From Salvelinus alpinus (lineage: Eukaryota; Chordata; Actinopteri; Salmoniformes; Salmonidae): a stretch of DNA of 64,000 bases. Position numbers and translations under genes: made by a program. The number at the start of each line of letters is the position of its first letter. Within the stretch, counting starts at the first letter, position 1. The stretch covers positions 14,427,556 to 14,491,555 of the forward strand of contig NC_092096.1 of NCBI RefSeq assembly GCF_045679555.1, written 5' to 3'. Below, piece by piece: positions 1-37,372 of this stretch. Under the pieces are notes generated by a model. It was not told where the DNA came from, did not search any database, and was given only the letters and a program-made list of their open reading frames with translations.

Positions 1-1043
1 TCTGAGCCCTTAGTAAAACTGAACTAGGTGGACTAAAGTCTGAGCCCTCAGTAAAACTGAACTAGGTGGACTAAAGTCTGAGCCCTTAGTAAAACTGAAC
101 TAGGTGGACTAAAGTCTGAGCCCTTAGTAAAACTGAACTAGGTGGACTAAAGTCTGAGCCCTCAGTAAAACTGAACTAGGTGGACTAAAGTCTGAGCCCT
201 CAGTAAAACTGAACTAGGTGGACTAAAGTCTGAGCCCTCAGTAAAACTGAACTAGGTGGACTAAAGTCTGAGCCCTCAGTAAAACTGAACTAGGTGGACT
301 AAAGTCTGAGCCCTCAGTAAAACTGAACTAGGTGGACTAAAGTCTGAGCCCTCAGTAAAACTGAACTAGGTGGACTAAAGTCTGAGCCCTCAGTAAAACT
401 GAACTAGGTGGACTAAAGTCTGAGCCCTCAGTAAAACTGAACTAGGTGGACTAAAGTCTGAGCCCTTAGTAAAACTGAACTAGGTGGACTAAAGTCTGAG
501 CCCTCAGTAAAACTGAACTAGGTGGACTAAAGTCTGAGCCCTCAGTAAAACTGAACTAGGTGGACTAAAGTCTGAGCCCTCAGTAAAACTGAACTAGGTG
601 GACTAAAGTCTGAGCCCTCAGTAAAACTGAACTAGGTGGACTAAAGTCTGAGCCCTCAGTAAAACTGAACTAGGTGGACTAAAGTCTGAGCCCTCAGTAA
701 AACTGAACTAGGTGGACTAAAGTCTGAGCCCTCAGTAAAACTGAACTAGGTGGACTAAAGTCTGAGCCCTCAGTAAAACTGAACTAGGTAGAGTGGACTA
801 AAGTCTGAGCCCTCAGTAGAACTGAACTAGGTGGACTAAAGTCTGAGCCCTCAGTAAAACTGAACTAGGTGGAGTGGACTAAAGTCTGAGTCCTCAGTAG
901 AACTGAACTAGGTGGACTAAAGTCTGAGCCCTCAGTAGAACTGAACTAGGTGGACTAAAGTCTGAGCCCTCAGTAAAACTGAACTAGGTGGACTAAAGTC
1001 TGAGCCCTTAGTAAAACTGAACTAGGTGGAGTGGACTAAAGTC
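1..1043. repeat. 38-bp minisatellite (about 27 copies, runs off the left edge)
   Basis: Unit begins tctgagccctcagtaaaact; copies differ mainly by cccTTag/cccTCag, a G/A change, and a few gagtggac insertions near the right end. Confidence 0.97.
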
Positions 1044-1540
1044 TGCCATGAAATACATTCAATAGTATCAGTGTTTGTTTTATTTGGATACATTCATGAG
1101 TTACGAATCCCACATTTTTGTAGACATTTGAGCCAAGATCTTTGCAAACTGTCCAATACTAATCCTCCATTAAAACGTTGTGAGAACATCACAAAAACTG
1201 CTGTTTAAACACATCCAACAGCCTGTCACTTGGTCATTGTTATGTAGTTCATGTCACTGCAAATGGCAGGATTGATGACTTCATTCACTATGCACTTACT
1301 GTTATTACTGAGTGTACAAAACATTAAGAACACCTGCTCTTTCCATGACATTGACTGACCAGGTCAATCCAGGTGAAAGCTATGATCCCTTATTGATGTC
1401 ATTTGTTAAATCCTCTTCAATCGGTGTAGAATAAGGGGAGGAGACGGGTTAGAGAAGGAGTTTTAAGCCTTGAGACATGGATTGTGTGCCATTCAGAGGG
1501 TGAACGGTCAAGATAAAATATTTAAGTGCCTTTAAACGGG

Positions 1541-2054
1541 GTCTGGTAGTAGGGAACCTATATTTAACTAGGCAGGTCAGTGAATAACCCCGGAAGACGT
1601 TACTTCTGGTAGTAGGGAACCTTTATTTAACTAGGCAGGTCAGTGAAGACCCCCGGCCAAACCCGGAAGACGGTACTTCTGGTAGTAGGGAACCTTTATT
1701 TAACTAGGCAGGTCAGTGAAGACCCCCGGCCAAACCCGGAAGACGGTACTTCTGGTAGTAGGGAACCTTTATTTAACTAGGCAGGTCAGTGAAGACCCCC
1801 GGCCAAACCCGGAAGACGGTACTTCTGGTAGTAGGGAACCTTTATTTAACTAGGCAGTTCAGTGAAGAACCCCGGCCAAACCCGGAAGACGGTACTTCTG
1901 GTAGTAGGGAACCTTTATTTAACTAGGCAGGTCAGTGAAGAACCCCGGCCAAACCCAGAAGACGGTACTTCTGGTAGTAGGGAACCTTTATTTAACTTGG
2001 CAGGTCAGTGAAGAACCCCGGCCAAACCCGGAAGACGGTACTTCTGGTAGTAGG
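1541..2054. repeat. about 73-bp minisatellite derived from a SINE tail
   Basis: About seven copies of a unit starting ctggtagtagggaaccttta. The unit holds the tttaactaggcaggtcagtg tail of the adjoining SINE, so the array looks born from the SINE end. Confidence 0.85.
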
Positions 2055-2264
2055 GAACCTTTATTTAACTAGGCAAGTCAGTGAAGAACAAATTCTTATT
2101 TACAATGACGGCCAAACCCGGCAGACGCTGAGCCAATTGTGCGCCACCCTATGGGACTCCCAATCACGGCTGGATGTGATACAACCTGGATTCGAACCAG
2201 GGACTGTAGTGGCGCCTCTTGCACTGAGATGCGGTGCCTTAGACCGCTGCGCCACTCGGGAGCC
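2055..2264 (-). mobile_element. tRNA-derived SINE, full-length-looking
   Basis: On the minus strand it opens with a tRNA-like head (GTGGCGCAGCGGTCTAAGGC, box B GGTTCGAATCC) and ends in the tract read on plus as tttaactaggcaagtcag. Type common in salmonids; no family name assigned. Confidence 0.85.
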
Positions 2265-2556
2265 AAGTAGGTGCCAGGCGCACAGGTTTGTGTTAAGAAC
2301 TGCGACGCTGCTGGGTTTTCCACACTCAACAGTTTCCCCATATGTATCATGAATGGTCCACCACCCAAAGAACATCCAGCCAACTTGACACAACTGTGGG
2401 AAGCATTGGAGTCAACATGGGCCAGCATCCCTGTGGAACACTTTCGACACCTTGTAGAGTCCATGACCTGATGAACTGAGGCTGTTCTGAGGACAATAGG
2501 GGGGTGCAACTCAACAGTAGGAAGGTGTCCTTAATGTTCTGTCCACTCACTGTAGA

Positions 2557-2985
2557 TTCCCTTTCTCTTCTGTAATTTTGGTTTTCTATTTTTTTTTCTA
2601 TCCAAGTAGCCTATGCACACGAATTCTATGAAAATGTCTAAACAGAATTTGCAATACATCTTTCATCATGCAAATGTTATTAATACACAAGTGTTAGCAG
2701 GCTGTGTACCCCAACTAACACGTACATACGTATAATATGCATTATGTTCACCCTGTGGTTAAACAGGCTGTTTGTACATTAGTACTTACATTTTAGACAG
2801 AGAAAATAACACATTAAAAGTAACTGAATCAATGCTTTCTACAGAGCCTCTGTGTTACAATAAAACTGGAATAATACATTCTATATGCAGCTATTTATAA
2901 CATGTTTTCTATGGCAGTAACTCACCTCTACGTCCATCTCTGTTGCAGAGGCTTGTGGGGATGCTGCTGGTGTGTGGTCTGGGCT
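2557..2985. other. unique AT-rich sequence, no gene seen
   Basis: No open frame, RNA or known repeat recognised; lies downstream of the myrfl 3' end. Confidence 0.5.
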
Positions 2986-3312
2986 GTGTGCCTCTGCCTA
3001 CACCCCTGTCAGCCACAGCCTAGTCTACCCTCTCTGCCTACACTCCCGTCAGCCACAGCCTAGTCTACCCTCTCTGCCTACACCCCTGTCAGCCACAGCC
3101 TAGTCTACCCTCTCTGCCTACACCCCTGTCAGCCACAGCCTAGTCTACCCTCTCTGCCTACACTCCTGTCAGCCACAGCCTAGTCTACCCTCTCTGCCTA
3201 CACCCCTGTCAGCCACAGCCTAGTCTACCCTCTCTGCCTACACTCCTGTCAGCCACAGCCTAGTCTACCCTCTCTGACTCTCTCTGCCTACACCCCTGTC
3301 AGCCACAGCCTA
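2986..3312. repeat. 40-bp minisatellite (about 8 copies)
   Basis: Unit includes gtcagccacagcctagtcta; period 40. Confidence 0.95.
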
Positions 3313-3657
3313 CTCCTAACCGCCTGGCTAACCAGTGTCTTCACTGTTCATCAATAATGCAGCAGCATCTTCTACAGTTTCTCCCATCACTCCAGGTAGA
3401 GCAGAAGGACGTGTCTTCTGAATCTTCCGGCCTTCATTCTCCACGCCGTCGACTGGCACCTAATTAGTCTTTCAGAGTGCTGCTTGGGTTGCGCCTGAAT
3501 AAGTCATAAAACCCACACAGACGGGTTGTGTGTCAACGTGTACCTCTGTGTTTTGGTTGTAAGGACCACGTCATGCCTGTTGACGGATATTTTGTTGTTT
3601 AGTTTTAATGAATGAATGAGTTGATGACTAAATGAATGACGTGTGGTCCTGTGCTTC

Positions 3658-4098
3658 ATCCAGCTAATACTGGGGGCATCAGTGCTCCGTAACACACAGC
3701 TAATACTGGGGGCATCAGTGCTCCGTAACACACAGCTAATACTGGGGGCATCAGTGCTCCGTAACACACAGCTAATACTGGGGGCATCAGTGCTCCGTAA
3801 CACACAGCTAATACTGGGGGCATCAGTGCTCCGTAACACACAGCTAATACTGGGGGCATCAGTGCTCCGTAACACACAGCTAATACTGGGGGCATCAGTG
3901 CTCCGTAACACACAGCTAATACTGGGGGCATCAGTGCTCCGTAACACACAGCTAATACTGGGGGCATCAGTGCTCCGTAACACACAGCTAATACTGGGGG
4001 CATCAGTGCTCCGTAACACACAGCTAATACTGGGGGCATCAGTGCTCCGTAACACACAGCTAATACTGGGGGCATCAGTGCTCCGTAACACACAGCTA
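3658..4098. repeat. 36-bp minisatellite (about 12 copies)
   Basis: Unit starts cagctaatactgggggcatc. Because 36 is a multiple of 3, open frames run through on both strands; these are not genes. Confidence 0.97.
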
Positions 4099-4149
4099 AT
4101 TCATTCAGACCTACAGCGTCCACCTATTAGCATCTCTAATCCACTCCAA

Positions 4150-4605
4150 CCAACTTTTCTCCCTCCATCCCCATCCCTCCCTCCATTCCCCATATATCCC
4201 TCCATTCCCCATATATCCCTCCATCCCCCATCCCTCCCTCCATTCCCCATATATCCCTCCATCCCATTTCTCCCTCATCTCTCCCCCCATCCCCCACTTC
4301 TCCCTCCATCCCTCATCTCTCTCTCCATCTCTCCCTCCATCCCCCAATCCCCATCTCTCCCTCCATCCCCCATCTCTCCCTCCATCCCCCATCTATCCCT
4401 CCATCCCCCATCTATCCCTCCATCCCCCATCTATCCCTCCATCCCCCATCTCTCCCTCCATCCCCCATCTATCTCTCCATCCCCCATCTATCCCTCCATC
4501 CCCCATCTATCCCTCCATCCCCCATCTCTCTTTCCATCCCCATCTCTCTCTCCATCCCCATCTCTCTCCATCCCCATCTATCCCTCCATCTCCTTGGTCA
4601 TCTCT
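4150..4605. repeat. pyrimidine-rich ccctccatccccat low-complexity tract
   Basis: Imperfect repeats of ccctccatcccccatctat on the plus strand (purine-rich on minus); directly abuts the 36-bp array. Confidence 0.92.
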
Positions 4606-4671
4606 TCCCTTCTCTCTGGTGTTGCTTGTCTGAGTACATCACCTCAACCACATGTTAACTGAGGTGTTAGA

Positions 4672-5055
4672 GAGCCATGGAGAGCAGGAGACATCTCTAT
4701 TGGTTAGAATAGAGGAGACATCTCTATTGGTTAGAATAGAGGAGAGAGGAGACATCTCTATTGGTTAGAATAGAGGAGAGAGGAGACATCTCTATTGGTT
4801 AGAATAGAGGAGAGAGGAGACATCTCTATTGGTTAGAATAGAGGAGAGAGGAGACATCTCTATTGGTTAGAATAGAGGAGACATCTCTATTGGTTAGAAT
4901 AGAGGAGACATCTCTATTGGTTAGAATAGAGGAGAGGAGACATCTCTATTGGCCAGAATAGAGTTGGAGACATCTCTATTGGTTAGAATAGAGGAGAGGA
5001 GACATCTCTATTGGTTAGAATAGAGGAGAGCAGACATCTCTATTGGTTAGAATAC
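4672..5055. repeat. 29-33-bp minisatellite
   Basis: About 13 copies of gagacatctctattggttag plus aatagaggagaga variants. Confidence 0.93.
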
Positions 5056-5764
5056 CTTGTAGCCGTTGGTTTAAAAGTTGTGTTGGCGGTGGTGTGTGTT
5101 GTAGGCTACTGACGCCATTCTAAATGTGCGTCTGAATGATAAAGTTGACCCTGGATGGAAGTAGCTGCTTCGGAACAGAGAATTCAGTACTTTATTTGGC
5201 AGTTTCCACTGGTATTTACCTGGTATTTACCTGGTATTTACCTGGTATTTACTAGGAAATGAAGCAGTAACACAGAATCCAACACAATTACTTTCTGAAA
5301 GAAATGTAATCGCTTCCTACACAGTCAAGTATGAAATATAAGTACTATTTTACTCTGGGACTCATCCTGTCCTCCTGTGTGCCAACAGTGTGACATGATC
5401 AATGTATAGTTGAGTAATCAATAACCTGTTATACTGCGTTACATTCTACTGAAAACTAAATGATCCATAATTCAGGTCTGTTCCAATTCAAATCTCTTTT
5501 CACATAGTGCAAGAATTGTCACAAGGCAAAGTGAATCAAACGACTCTTACCTACTGTAATTCTTTATCAATAAATATGCTCTTATACAGTCCTTGTAAAA
5601 GAGATTATATACAACAATCTCATCAACAAATCAGGACATTTCATAGAAAAACAATACAAAGTGGATGAATTATTACGGTTGCCATACATCATGAAGAGAA
5701 GCATTGACACACTTGTCATTGGACACTGGTTGGCCTGAGGAACTACAGTAGGAGGTCTTCTTCC
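5056..5764. other. probable myrfl 3'UTR and downstream sequence
   Basis: Unique sequence below the myrfl stop; contains the candidate poly(A) signal near 5191 and a short triplication of ctggtatttac near 5210-5250. Extent of the UTR is not visible. Confidence 0.45.
5191..5196 (-). terminator. candidate poly(A) signal for myrfl
   Basis: AATAAA on the minus strand about 570 bp downstream of the myrfl stop. It is the only candidate I noted in this stretch; a six-base motif alone is weak evidence. Confidence 0.3.
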
Positions 5765-30251
<24,487 letters not shown>

Positions 30252-30305
30252 GGTGATCAGCTGCCTGAGATACACTACTGTTATTGGGGGAGAAACAGTA
30301 GGCAA

Positions 30306-31122
30306 GGCCTAGGCTTGAGCACTGTGTAGGCCCAAGCCTGTTCATGAGGAGGTAAACACACAGACTGTACAAAATGGAAGAAACTCCTTCACCGATGCCA
30401 ACCTATTATTTTCCAGGCTTGCATGGTGGGCTTTGAATGTAACTCCAGACTCTTAGACAATTGGAGGCTCTGTTATTTCTGTCTGGAGAACATACTGGCC
30501 GAGCTAAAACTATTTCTGTCAGGAAAACATAGTAGCCAAACAAATTATTTATGTCAGGAAAACTTACTGCCCTAGGCCAAACTATTTCTGTCAGGAAAAC
30601 ATAGTGGCCTAGGCCAAACTATTTCTGTCAGGAAAACATAGCGGCCTAACTGAAAGTCAACCTGCCATGGAGTAAACTAACTGGCCGTATCCCCTGGTAA
30701 CAGTTTCATAAAGCTGCTCTTCACCTAACATCAACTAATGATGAGGAAAGTGGAAAGACATCTTCTGTATTTGGATTCAAGGTGTTCCCGGAGTAAGAAC
30801 CATTTAGACAGGTCTGATAATTACGCAGACTTGTTTGTGCTTCATAACAAAACCCCGTTTTCCTGCTCTTCACTTTGTGTTGTTGCTCTTCCAGGAAGTC
30901 CTTTCTCTATTGAACAAATGGCCCATCCGTTTTCCGTTGGCCTCAGAGACTACTATAGGTGAACTGATTCCCAGTGAAAAACACTATCTCTGCAAGCAGC
31001 CTCCGCACTCAAGCTTTACTAATGAAAACCCCTGATTCTTCACGCTTCATAACGCTCCTGACTGCTGTTATGGCGTTATATATGGAGTGTAATAATAATT
31101 ATTGCCTGCTTGCTGACAGGAG

Positions 31123-31123
<1 letters not shown>
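30306..31123. other. intergenic, 5' of myrfl
   Basis: Contains a diverged 45-50-bp repeat of tatttctgtcaggaaaacat (30470-30640) but no open frame I can support. The myrfl promoter is expected here or further up; no clear element seen. Confidence 0.4.

Positions 31124-31172
<49 letters not shown>
31124..31172. repeat. (GT)n microsatellite
   Basis: About 24 GT units. Confidence 0.96.
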
Positions 31173-31178
<6 letters not shown>

Positions 31179-31771
31179 CTGTACAATATAGCTAATCCAT
31201 GATTAATCATCATTACTATTGTCTCGAGTCTCTCTCAGCTCATTTAGGGAATGTGTAATTGCTTTGGCTTTACACACGAGAGGCTTTCTGTACTAATATA
31301 CACGATGCATCCTAAATGACGCCCTGTTCCCTTTGTAGTACACTGCTTTAGACCAGGGCCCATAGAGACTATTATGGGAATAGTCTGCCATTTGGGACAA
31401 AGATACAGTGACTAAACTGCTGTGAATAATGAGGCTTTTTTCTTCTAGATATTGACTTTATAACATTGTCAGTTCTGTTCTATGAATTTATGACACACTA
31501 GAGTCAGCCTTTACATTATGAGAAACGGTCAGCCTTATGATAATGAAGAAGGATGTTCAAAATGATTTGGTAAAAAAAAATCTCAGTCAGTCCCATATAA
31601 AGATATGGATGCTTATGGAACACTAAAGAATTCAAGTGGCCTTTTAAAAAGACAAAAAGACACAGGAAATATAAATCTTAAAGACTTACTAACACAGAGC
31701 TCTGATTAAATTATCCTGAACATAGCTGAGAGACAATAATCAAATGGGAGTGTTGTAAATACTAAAAACCA

Positions 31772-32339
31772 TTAGGTTCCTTCTAACAGTCAGTAGAGAA
31801 GGGAAACCATTGGCTTCCTCCTGACAGTCAGTAGAGAAGGGAAACCATTAGCTTCCTTCTAACAGTCAGTAGAAAAGGGAAAGCATTAGCTTCCTTCTAA
31901 CAGTCAGTAGAGAAGGGAAACCATTAGCTTCCTTCTAACAGTCAGTAGAGAAGGGAAACCATTAGCTTCCTTCTAACAGTCAGTAGAGAAGGGAAACCAT
32001 TAGCTTCCTTCTAACAGTCAGTGGAGAAGGGAAACCATTAGCTTCCTCCTAACAGTCAGTGGAGAAGGGAAACCATTAGCTTCCTCCTAACAGTCAGTGG
32101 AGAAGGGAAACCATTAGCTTCCTCCTAACAGTCAGTAGAGAAGGGAAACCATTAGCTTCATTCTAACAGTCAGTGGAGAAGGGAAACCATTGGCTTTCTT
32201 CTAACAGTCAGTAGAGAAGGGAAACCATTAGCTTCCTCCTAACAGTCAGTAGAGAAGGGGAACCATTAGCTTCCTCCTAACAGTCAGTAGAGAAGGGGAA
32301 CCATTAGCTTCCTCCTAACAGTCAGTAGAGAAGGGAAAC
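31772..32339. repeat. 38-bp minisatellite (about 15 copies)
   Basis: Unit cttccttctaacagtcagta plus gagaagggaaaccattag. Confidence 0.96.
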
Positions 32340-33073
32340 GCTGAATGTGAACCTTACCTTTTCTCCAAAATGGAGTCCTGGCTGGTAGTTCCGTTGACAA
32401 CCTTCTCTGCGACTTCAGTTTACGTCTCTCAAGTACAATCCATTTGGCAAACAATATCCATTAAATCCTCAGAGCCCAGTTACTCCACGTTTGTTCACCC
32501 ATCCAGGTAGTTTCGGTAGATTTTGGCCCTTTGGTTTTGACAATATTCCCAGAATTATATATCCAAGATGTTTCTAAACTCAAAATAATGTTTGTCACAG
32601 ATGTCTCTCCTGTGCACTTTGTTCTCTGGTCTGAAAGGTAAAAACCATTCACATACACTGCGCAAGCGTTCTGTCTGTGTGCCAGGTGTCCTTGCCCTGG
32701 ACCATAAAGCAGCTATTCATTACAAGGTGACACACAGGGGTAGTACACTAAAAAACAGTCTTATCTCTGGCTTAGACACTCTGCAAATAGAACACTGTCA
32801 TTACCGATATACAGTACAGTACTTAGATATACAGTACACTGTCCTTGCAGATACAGTACACTGTCTATCCATGACCCAGAATGCATTAAAGGTCCTCTCT
32901 ACCTGGAAAGGTGTGCCATTTGATATGAGGTATTTTGATATTCCAAAATGGCAGATGTGCTATTTTGTGTATCTATAAGGATCTTCTCTTTATCTATCTA
33001 CATGAGTAGATAAGAGCTTTTATTGTTAGTTGAGACAACCTAAATCTTCCATTACTTTGATGTTGCAATATAC

Positions 33074-33320
33074 TACAGATGTAGGATCTTAATATGATCA
33101 ATCTTTTGTTCCTGAGAATTTTCTTGCAAACTAAAAAGGCTTCTAAAGTGTGTAATTTACACTTTGAAATGTCAAGACTTGATATGCCCTAACTGAAAAT
33201 GTATCAACCCCTACAAAAATGTCCATTAAATATAATCCATGTAATAATTCACTTTTCCTGATGCTGCAGGATTATTTTCCAGCTGTCACAAACTGGCTCA
33301 AAATAAGATCCTACATCTGT
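33074..33320. mobile_element. MITE with 17-bp perfect terminal inverted repeats
   Basis: acagatgtaggatctta at 33074-33090 mirrors taagatcctacatctgt at 33304-33320; AT-rich, 247 bp, no coding. Confidence 0.85.
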
Positions 33321-33365
33321 ACAGCAAGTGTTCCACAGGAGAAGTAGGAGCTCCAGCTGATCTGC

Positions 33366-33648
33366 CAAATCAAAGTGTATTTGTCATGTGCTCCAAATAC
33401 AACCTTACAGTGAAATGCTTACTTACAGGCCCTTAACCAACAGTGCAATTTCTAAGTAAAAAATAGGTATTAGGTGAACAATAGATAAGTAAAGAAATAA
33501 AAACAGTAAAAATACAGTGAAAAATAACAGTAGCGAGGCTATAACAGTAGCGAGGCTATAACAGTCGCGAGGCTATATACAGGCACCAGTTAGTCGGGCT
33601 AATTGAGGTAATAAGTACATGAATGTATAGTTAAAGTGACTATGGATA
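33366..33648 (-). mobile_element. LINE 3' fragment, right half separated by a Tc1 insertion
   Basis: Contains agtgaaatgcttacttacag and three copies of aacagtagcgaggctat; continues after the transposon at 35080. Confidence 0.75.
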
Positions 33649-35079
33649 TAAACTCAGCAAAAAAACAAACATCCCTTTTTCAGGACTCTGTCTTTGTAAA
33701 AATCCAAATAACTTCACAGATCTTCATTGTAAAGGGTTTAAACACTGTTTCCCATGCTTGTTCAATGAACCATAAACAATTAATGAACATGCACCTGTGG
33801 AACGGTCGTTAAGACACTAACAGCTTACAGACGGTAGGCAATTAAGGTCACAGTTATGAAAACTTAGGACACTAAAGAGGCATTTCTACTGACTCTGAAA
33901 AACACCAAAAGAAAGATGCCCAGTGTCCCTGCTAACCTGCGTGAACATGCCTTAGGCATGCTGCAAGGAGGCATGAGGACTCCAGATGTGGCCAGGGCAA
34001 TAAATTGAAATGTCCGTACTGTGAGACACCTAAGACAGCGCTACAGGGAGACAGGACGGACAGCTGATCGTCCTCGCAGTGGCAGACCACGTGTAACAAC
34101 ACCTGCACAGGATCGGTACATCCGAACATCACACCTGTGCGACAGGTACAGGATGGCAACAACTGCCTGAGTTACACCAGGAACACACAATCCCTCCACT
34201 GCTCAAACTGTCCGCAATAGGCTGAGAGAGGCTGGACGGAGGGCTTGTAGGCCTGTTGTAAGGCAGGTCCTCAGCAGACATCACCGGCAACAACGTCACC
34301 TATGGGCACAAACCCCCCGTCACTTGACCAGAGAGGACTGGTAAAAAGTGCTCTTCACTGACGAGTCACACCAGGGGTGATGGTCGGATTCGTTTATCGT
34401 CGAAGGAATGAGCATTACACTGAGGTCTGTACTCTGGAGCGGGATCGAGCGGTGGGGGCGGTGTCTCAGCATCATCGGACTGAGCTTGTTGTCATTGCAG
34501 GCAATCTCAATGCTGTGCGTTACAGGTAAGACATCCTCCTCCTTCATGTGGTACCCTTCCTGCAGGCTCATCCTGACATGACCCTCCAGCATGACAATGC
34601 CACCAGCCATACTGCTCGTCCTGTGCGTGATATCCTGCAAGACAGGAATGTCAGTGTTCTGCCATGGCCAGCGAAGAGCCCAATCCCATTGAGCACGTCT
34701 GGGACCTATTGGATCGGAGGGTGAGGGCTAGACCCATACGCCCCAGAAATGTCCGGGAACTTGCAGGTGCCTTGGTGGAAGAGTGGGGTAACATCTCACA
34801 GCAAGAACTGGAAAATCTGGTGCAGTCCATGAGGAGGGGATGCACTGCAGTACTTAATGCAGCTGGTGACCACACCAGATACTGACTGTTACTTTTGACT
34901 TAACCCCCCCTTTATTCAGGGACACATTATTACATTTCTGTTAGTCACACGTCTGTGGAACTTGTTCAGTTTATGTCTCAGTTGTTGAATCTTATGTTCA
35001 TACAAATATTTACACGTGTTAAGTTTGCTGAAAAACGCAGTTGACAGTGAGAGGACGTTTATTTTTTTGCTGAGTTTAT
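33649..35079 (+). pseudogene. Tc1-like transposon with broken transposase
   Basis: About 1430 bp with inverted ends ataaactcagcaaaaaaa / tttttttgctgagtttat. Plus-strand relics include NLREHALGMLQGGMRTPDVA (33930), RPRVTTPAQDRYIRT-like (34090) and SPNPIEHVWDLLDRRVRARP (34670), ending HTRY. A TGA after AIN near 34013 and frame changes break it. Inserted in the LINE fragment. Confidence 0.85.
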
Positions 35080-35770
35080 GATAAACAGAGAGTAGCAGCA
35101 GTGTAAAATTGGGGTTGGGGGGGGGGCACAATGCAAATAGTCCGGGTAGCCATTTGATTACCTGTTCAGGAGTCTTATGGCTTTGGGGTAAAAACTGTTG
35201 AGAAGCCTTTTTGTCCTAGACTTGGCACTCCGGTACCGCTTGCCATGCGGTGGTAGAGAGAACAGTCTATGACTGGGGTGGCTGGGGTCTTTGACAATTG
35301 TTAGGGCCTTCCTCTGACACCACCTGGTGTAGAGGTCCTGGATGGCAGGCAGCTTAGCCCCAGTGATGTACTGGGCCGTACGCACTACCCTCTGTAGTGC
35401 ACTACCCTCTGTAGTGCTTTGCGGTCTGAGGCTGAGCAATTGCCGTACCAGGCAGTGATGCAACCAGTCAGGATGCTCTCGATGTTGCAGCTGTAGAACG
35501 TTTGGAGGATCTGAGGACCCATGACAAATCTTTTTAGTTTCCTGAGTGGGAATAGGTTTTATTGTGCCCTCTTAACAACTGTCTTGGTGTGCTTGGACCA
35601 TGATAGTTTGTTGGTGATGTGGACACCAAGGAACTTGAAGCTCTCGACCAGCTCCAGTACAGCCCCATCGATGAGAATGGGGGCGTGCTCGATCCTCCTT
35701 TTCCTGTAGTCCACAATCAACGAGTGGAGGACAGAGGAGCCTCTTAAAGAAGAAGTTACAGGTCTGTGAG
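35080..35770 (-). mobile_element. LINE 3' coding end, minus strand
   Basis: Minus-strand frame with ALQRVVRTAQYITGAKLPAI, KDPSHPSHRLFSLPPHGKRY and KAIRLLN (35158-35463), the C-terminus of a fish RT LINE; further 5' relics to about 35770. Confidence 0.8.
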
Positions 35771-35784
35771 AGCCAGAAATCTTG

Positions 35785-36000
35785 CTTGTTTGTAGGTGAC
35801 CAAATACTTATTTTCCACCATAATTTGCAAATAAATTCCTTAAAAATCCTACAATGTGATTTTCTGGATTTTTTTTTCTCATTTTGTCTGTCATAGTTGA
35901 AGTGTACCTATGATGAAAATTACAGGCCTCTCTCATCTTTTTAAGTGGGAGAACTTGCACAATTGGTGGCTGACTAAATACTTTTTTGCCCCACTGTATG
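35785..36000. mobile_element. end of another Tc1-like element
   Basis: Ends ggctgactaaatactttttt gccccactgta, a familiar Tc1-type terminus; the other end is not visible. Confidence 0.6.
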
Positions 36001-36152
36001 TACCCTAGTCAAAAGTAGTGCACTATATAGGGAATAGGGCCCTGGTCTAAAGTAGTGTACTATATAGGGAATAGGGCTCTGGTCTAAAGTAGTGCACTAT
36101 ATAGGGAATAGGGCTCTGGTCTAAAGTAGTGTACTATATAGGGAATAGGTTA
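36001..36152. repeat. about 37-bp minisatellite (4 copies)
   Basis: Unit holds agtgcactatatagggaata. Confidence 0.9.
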
Positions 36153-36810
36153 CCGTTGGGGACGCACGACATGGGTATTGAAGCAGGAAGTATTTTATAT
36201 GCAGTATATTTGTGTTCAGTCCAAGATAATAAAGTTTATAGCGTTGAATCTATACTGCAGAGGAGGCTGGTGGGAGGAGATATAGGAGTGTTGACTCTAT
36301 ACTGATAAACTCTGTGATTGTGACAGACGACAACAAATTCACATTTGTAAATGCAGTAGAATTGCAAACATGTGGAAAACAGTAACATCGTCAAACCTAC
36401 TTTATAAAAAGGGCATCATTTCATCAATATTTACAATCCAGCTGAAGGCCCAGAGACGTGGCAGGCAGGCAGAACCATTAACAGGAAGAGTCTAGTAGCA
36501 GATAAGTTGCCCTACTTTTATAAGACAAAGCATGGGCAACGTGCAGAATGTACTGAACAATATGGATATCTGTGTTTATATGCAGTAGAATTGTGTCCTG
36601 ATAATTTTACCCTTAGTGTGTTTGGGACAACAGATTATATCTTCAAAAACAGACACATTGGTTCCAGAGGTATACCATTTTTAATTCAGTGTGTTCCAGA
36701 AAGGCACTAAAATAAATTGAGGAAAGCTTGGAGTTGGAATGTTAACAGAGGAATGAAGGATGGAAGGATGGAAAACCAGGAGAAGGTAAAGAGATTGGAA
36801 CGTTCACATA

Positions 36811-36853
<43 letters not shown>

Positions 36854-37011
36854 ACGACACAGCTACATACTTCTAAGGGTTGGTAAAGAACTAAAAAGCC
36901 AGAGAGAATGTTCTTCCTCATCATCGATGTGTTTTCTAAAACCTTTCAAAACATTTGTACAGATTCTTCTAAAGTCCTTGTATTGGAGAGAACGCAACAG
37001 AACCCTCCTCC
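36153..37011. other. intergenic unique sequence with a (CA)n tract
   Basis: (CA)n at 36812-36851; otherwise no gene or repeat recognised. Confidence 0.5.
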
Positions 37012-37372
37012 ACATCACGGCACCTATTCACCACATCACGGGTCCCAAACGGCACCTATTCTCTACATCACGGGTCCCAAACGGCACCTATTCACCACAT
37101 CACGGGTCCCAAACGGCACCTATTCTCTACATCACGGGTCCCAAACGGCACCTATTCTCTACATCACGGGTCCCAAACGGCACCTATTCACCACATCACG
37201 GGTCCCAAACGGCACCTATTCTCTACATCACGGGTCCCAAACGGCACCTATTCACCACATCACGGGTCCCAAACGGCACCTATTCTCTACATCACGGGTC
37301 CCAAACGGCACCTATTCTCTACATCACAGGTCCCAGACGGCACCTATTCTCTACATCACGGGTCCCAAACAT
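37012..37372. repeat. 32-bp minisatellite (about 11 copies)
   Basis: Unit catcacgggtcccaaacggc plus acctattctcta, alternating with acctattcacca. Confidence 0.96.

Larger units (their letters stand above)
1309..2556. mobile_element. decayed Tc1-like transposon with SINE and array inside
   Basis: Inverted ends: tacaaaacattaagaacacc near 1315 and ggtgtccttaatgttctgtc near 2525. The right part has coding relics ([16 protein letters not shown] type, near 2370-2470). A SINE and a 73-bp array interrupt it. Confidence 0.7.

Noticed and set aside
2180-2264. tRNA gene
   Set aside because: Box A and B are present but the sequence continues into a SINE body and tail; it is a tRNA-derived SINE head.
3504-4662. 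Overlapping frames of 155-339 codons on both strands
   Set aside because: 36-bp array plus pyrimidine-rich tract; no protein features.
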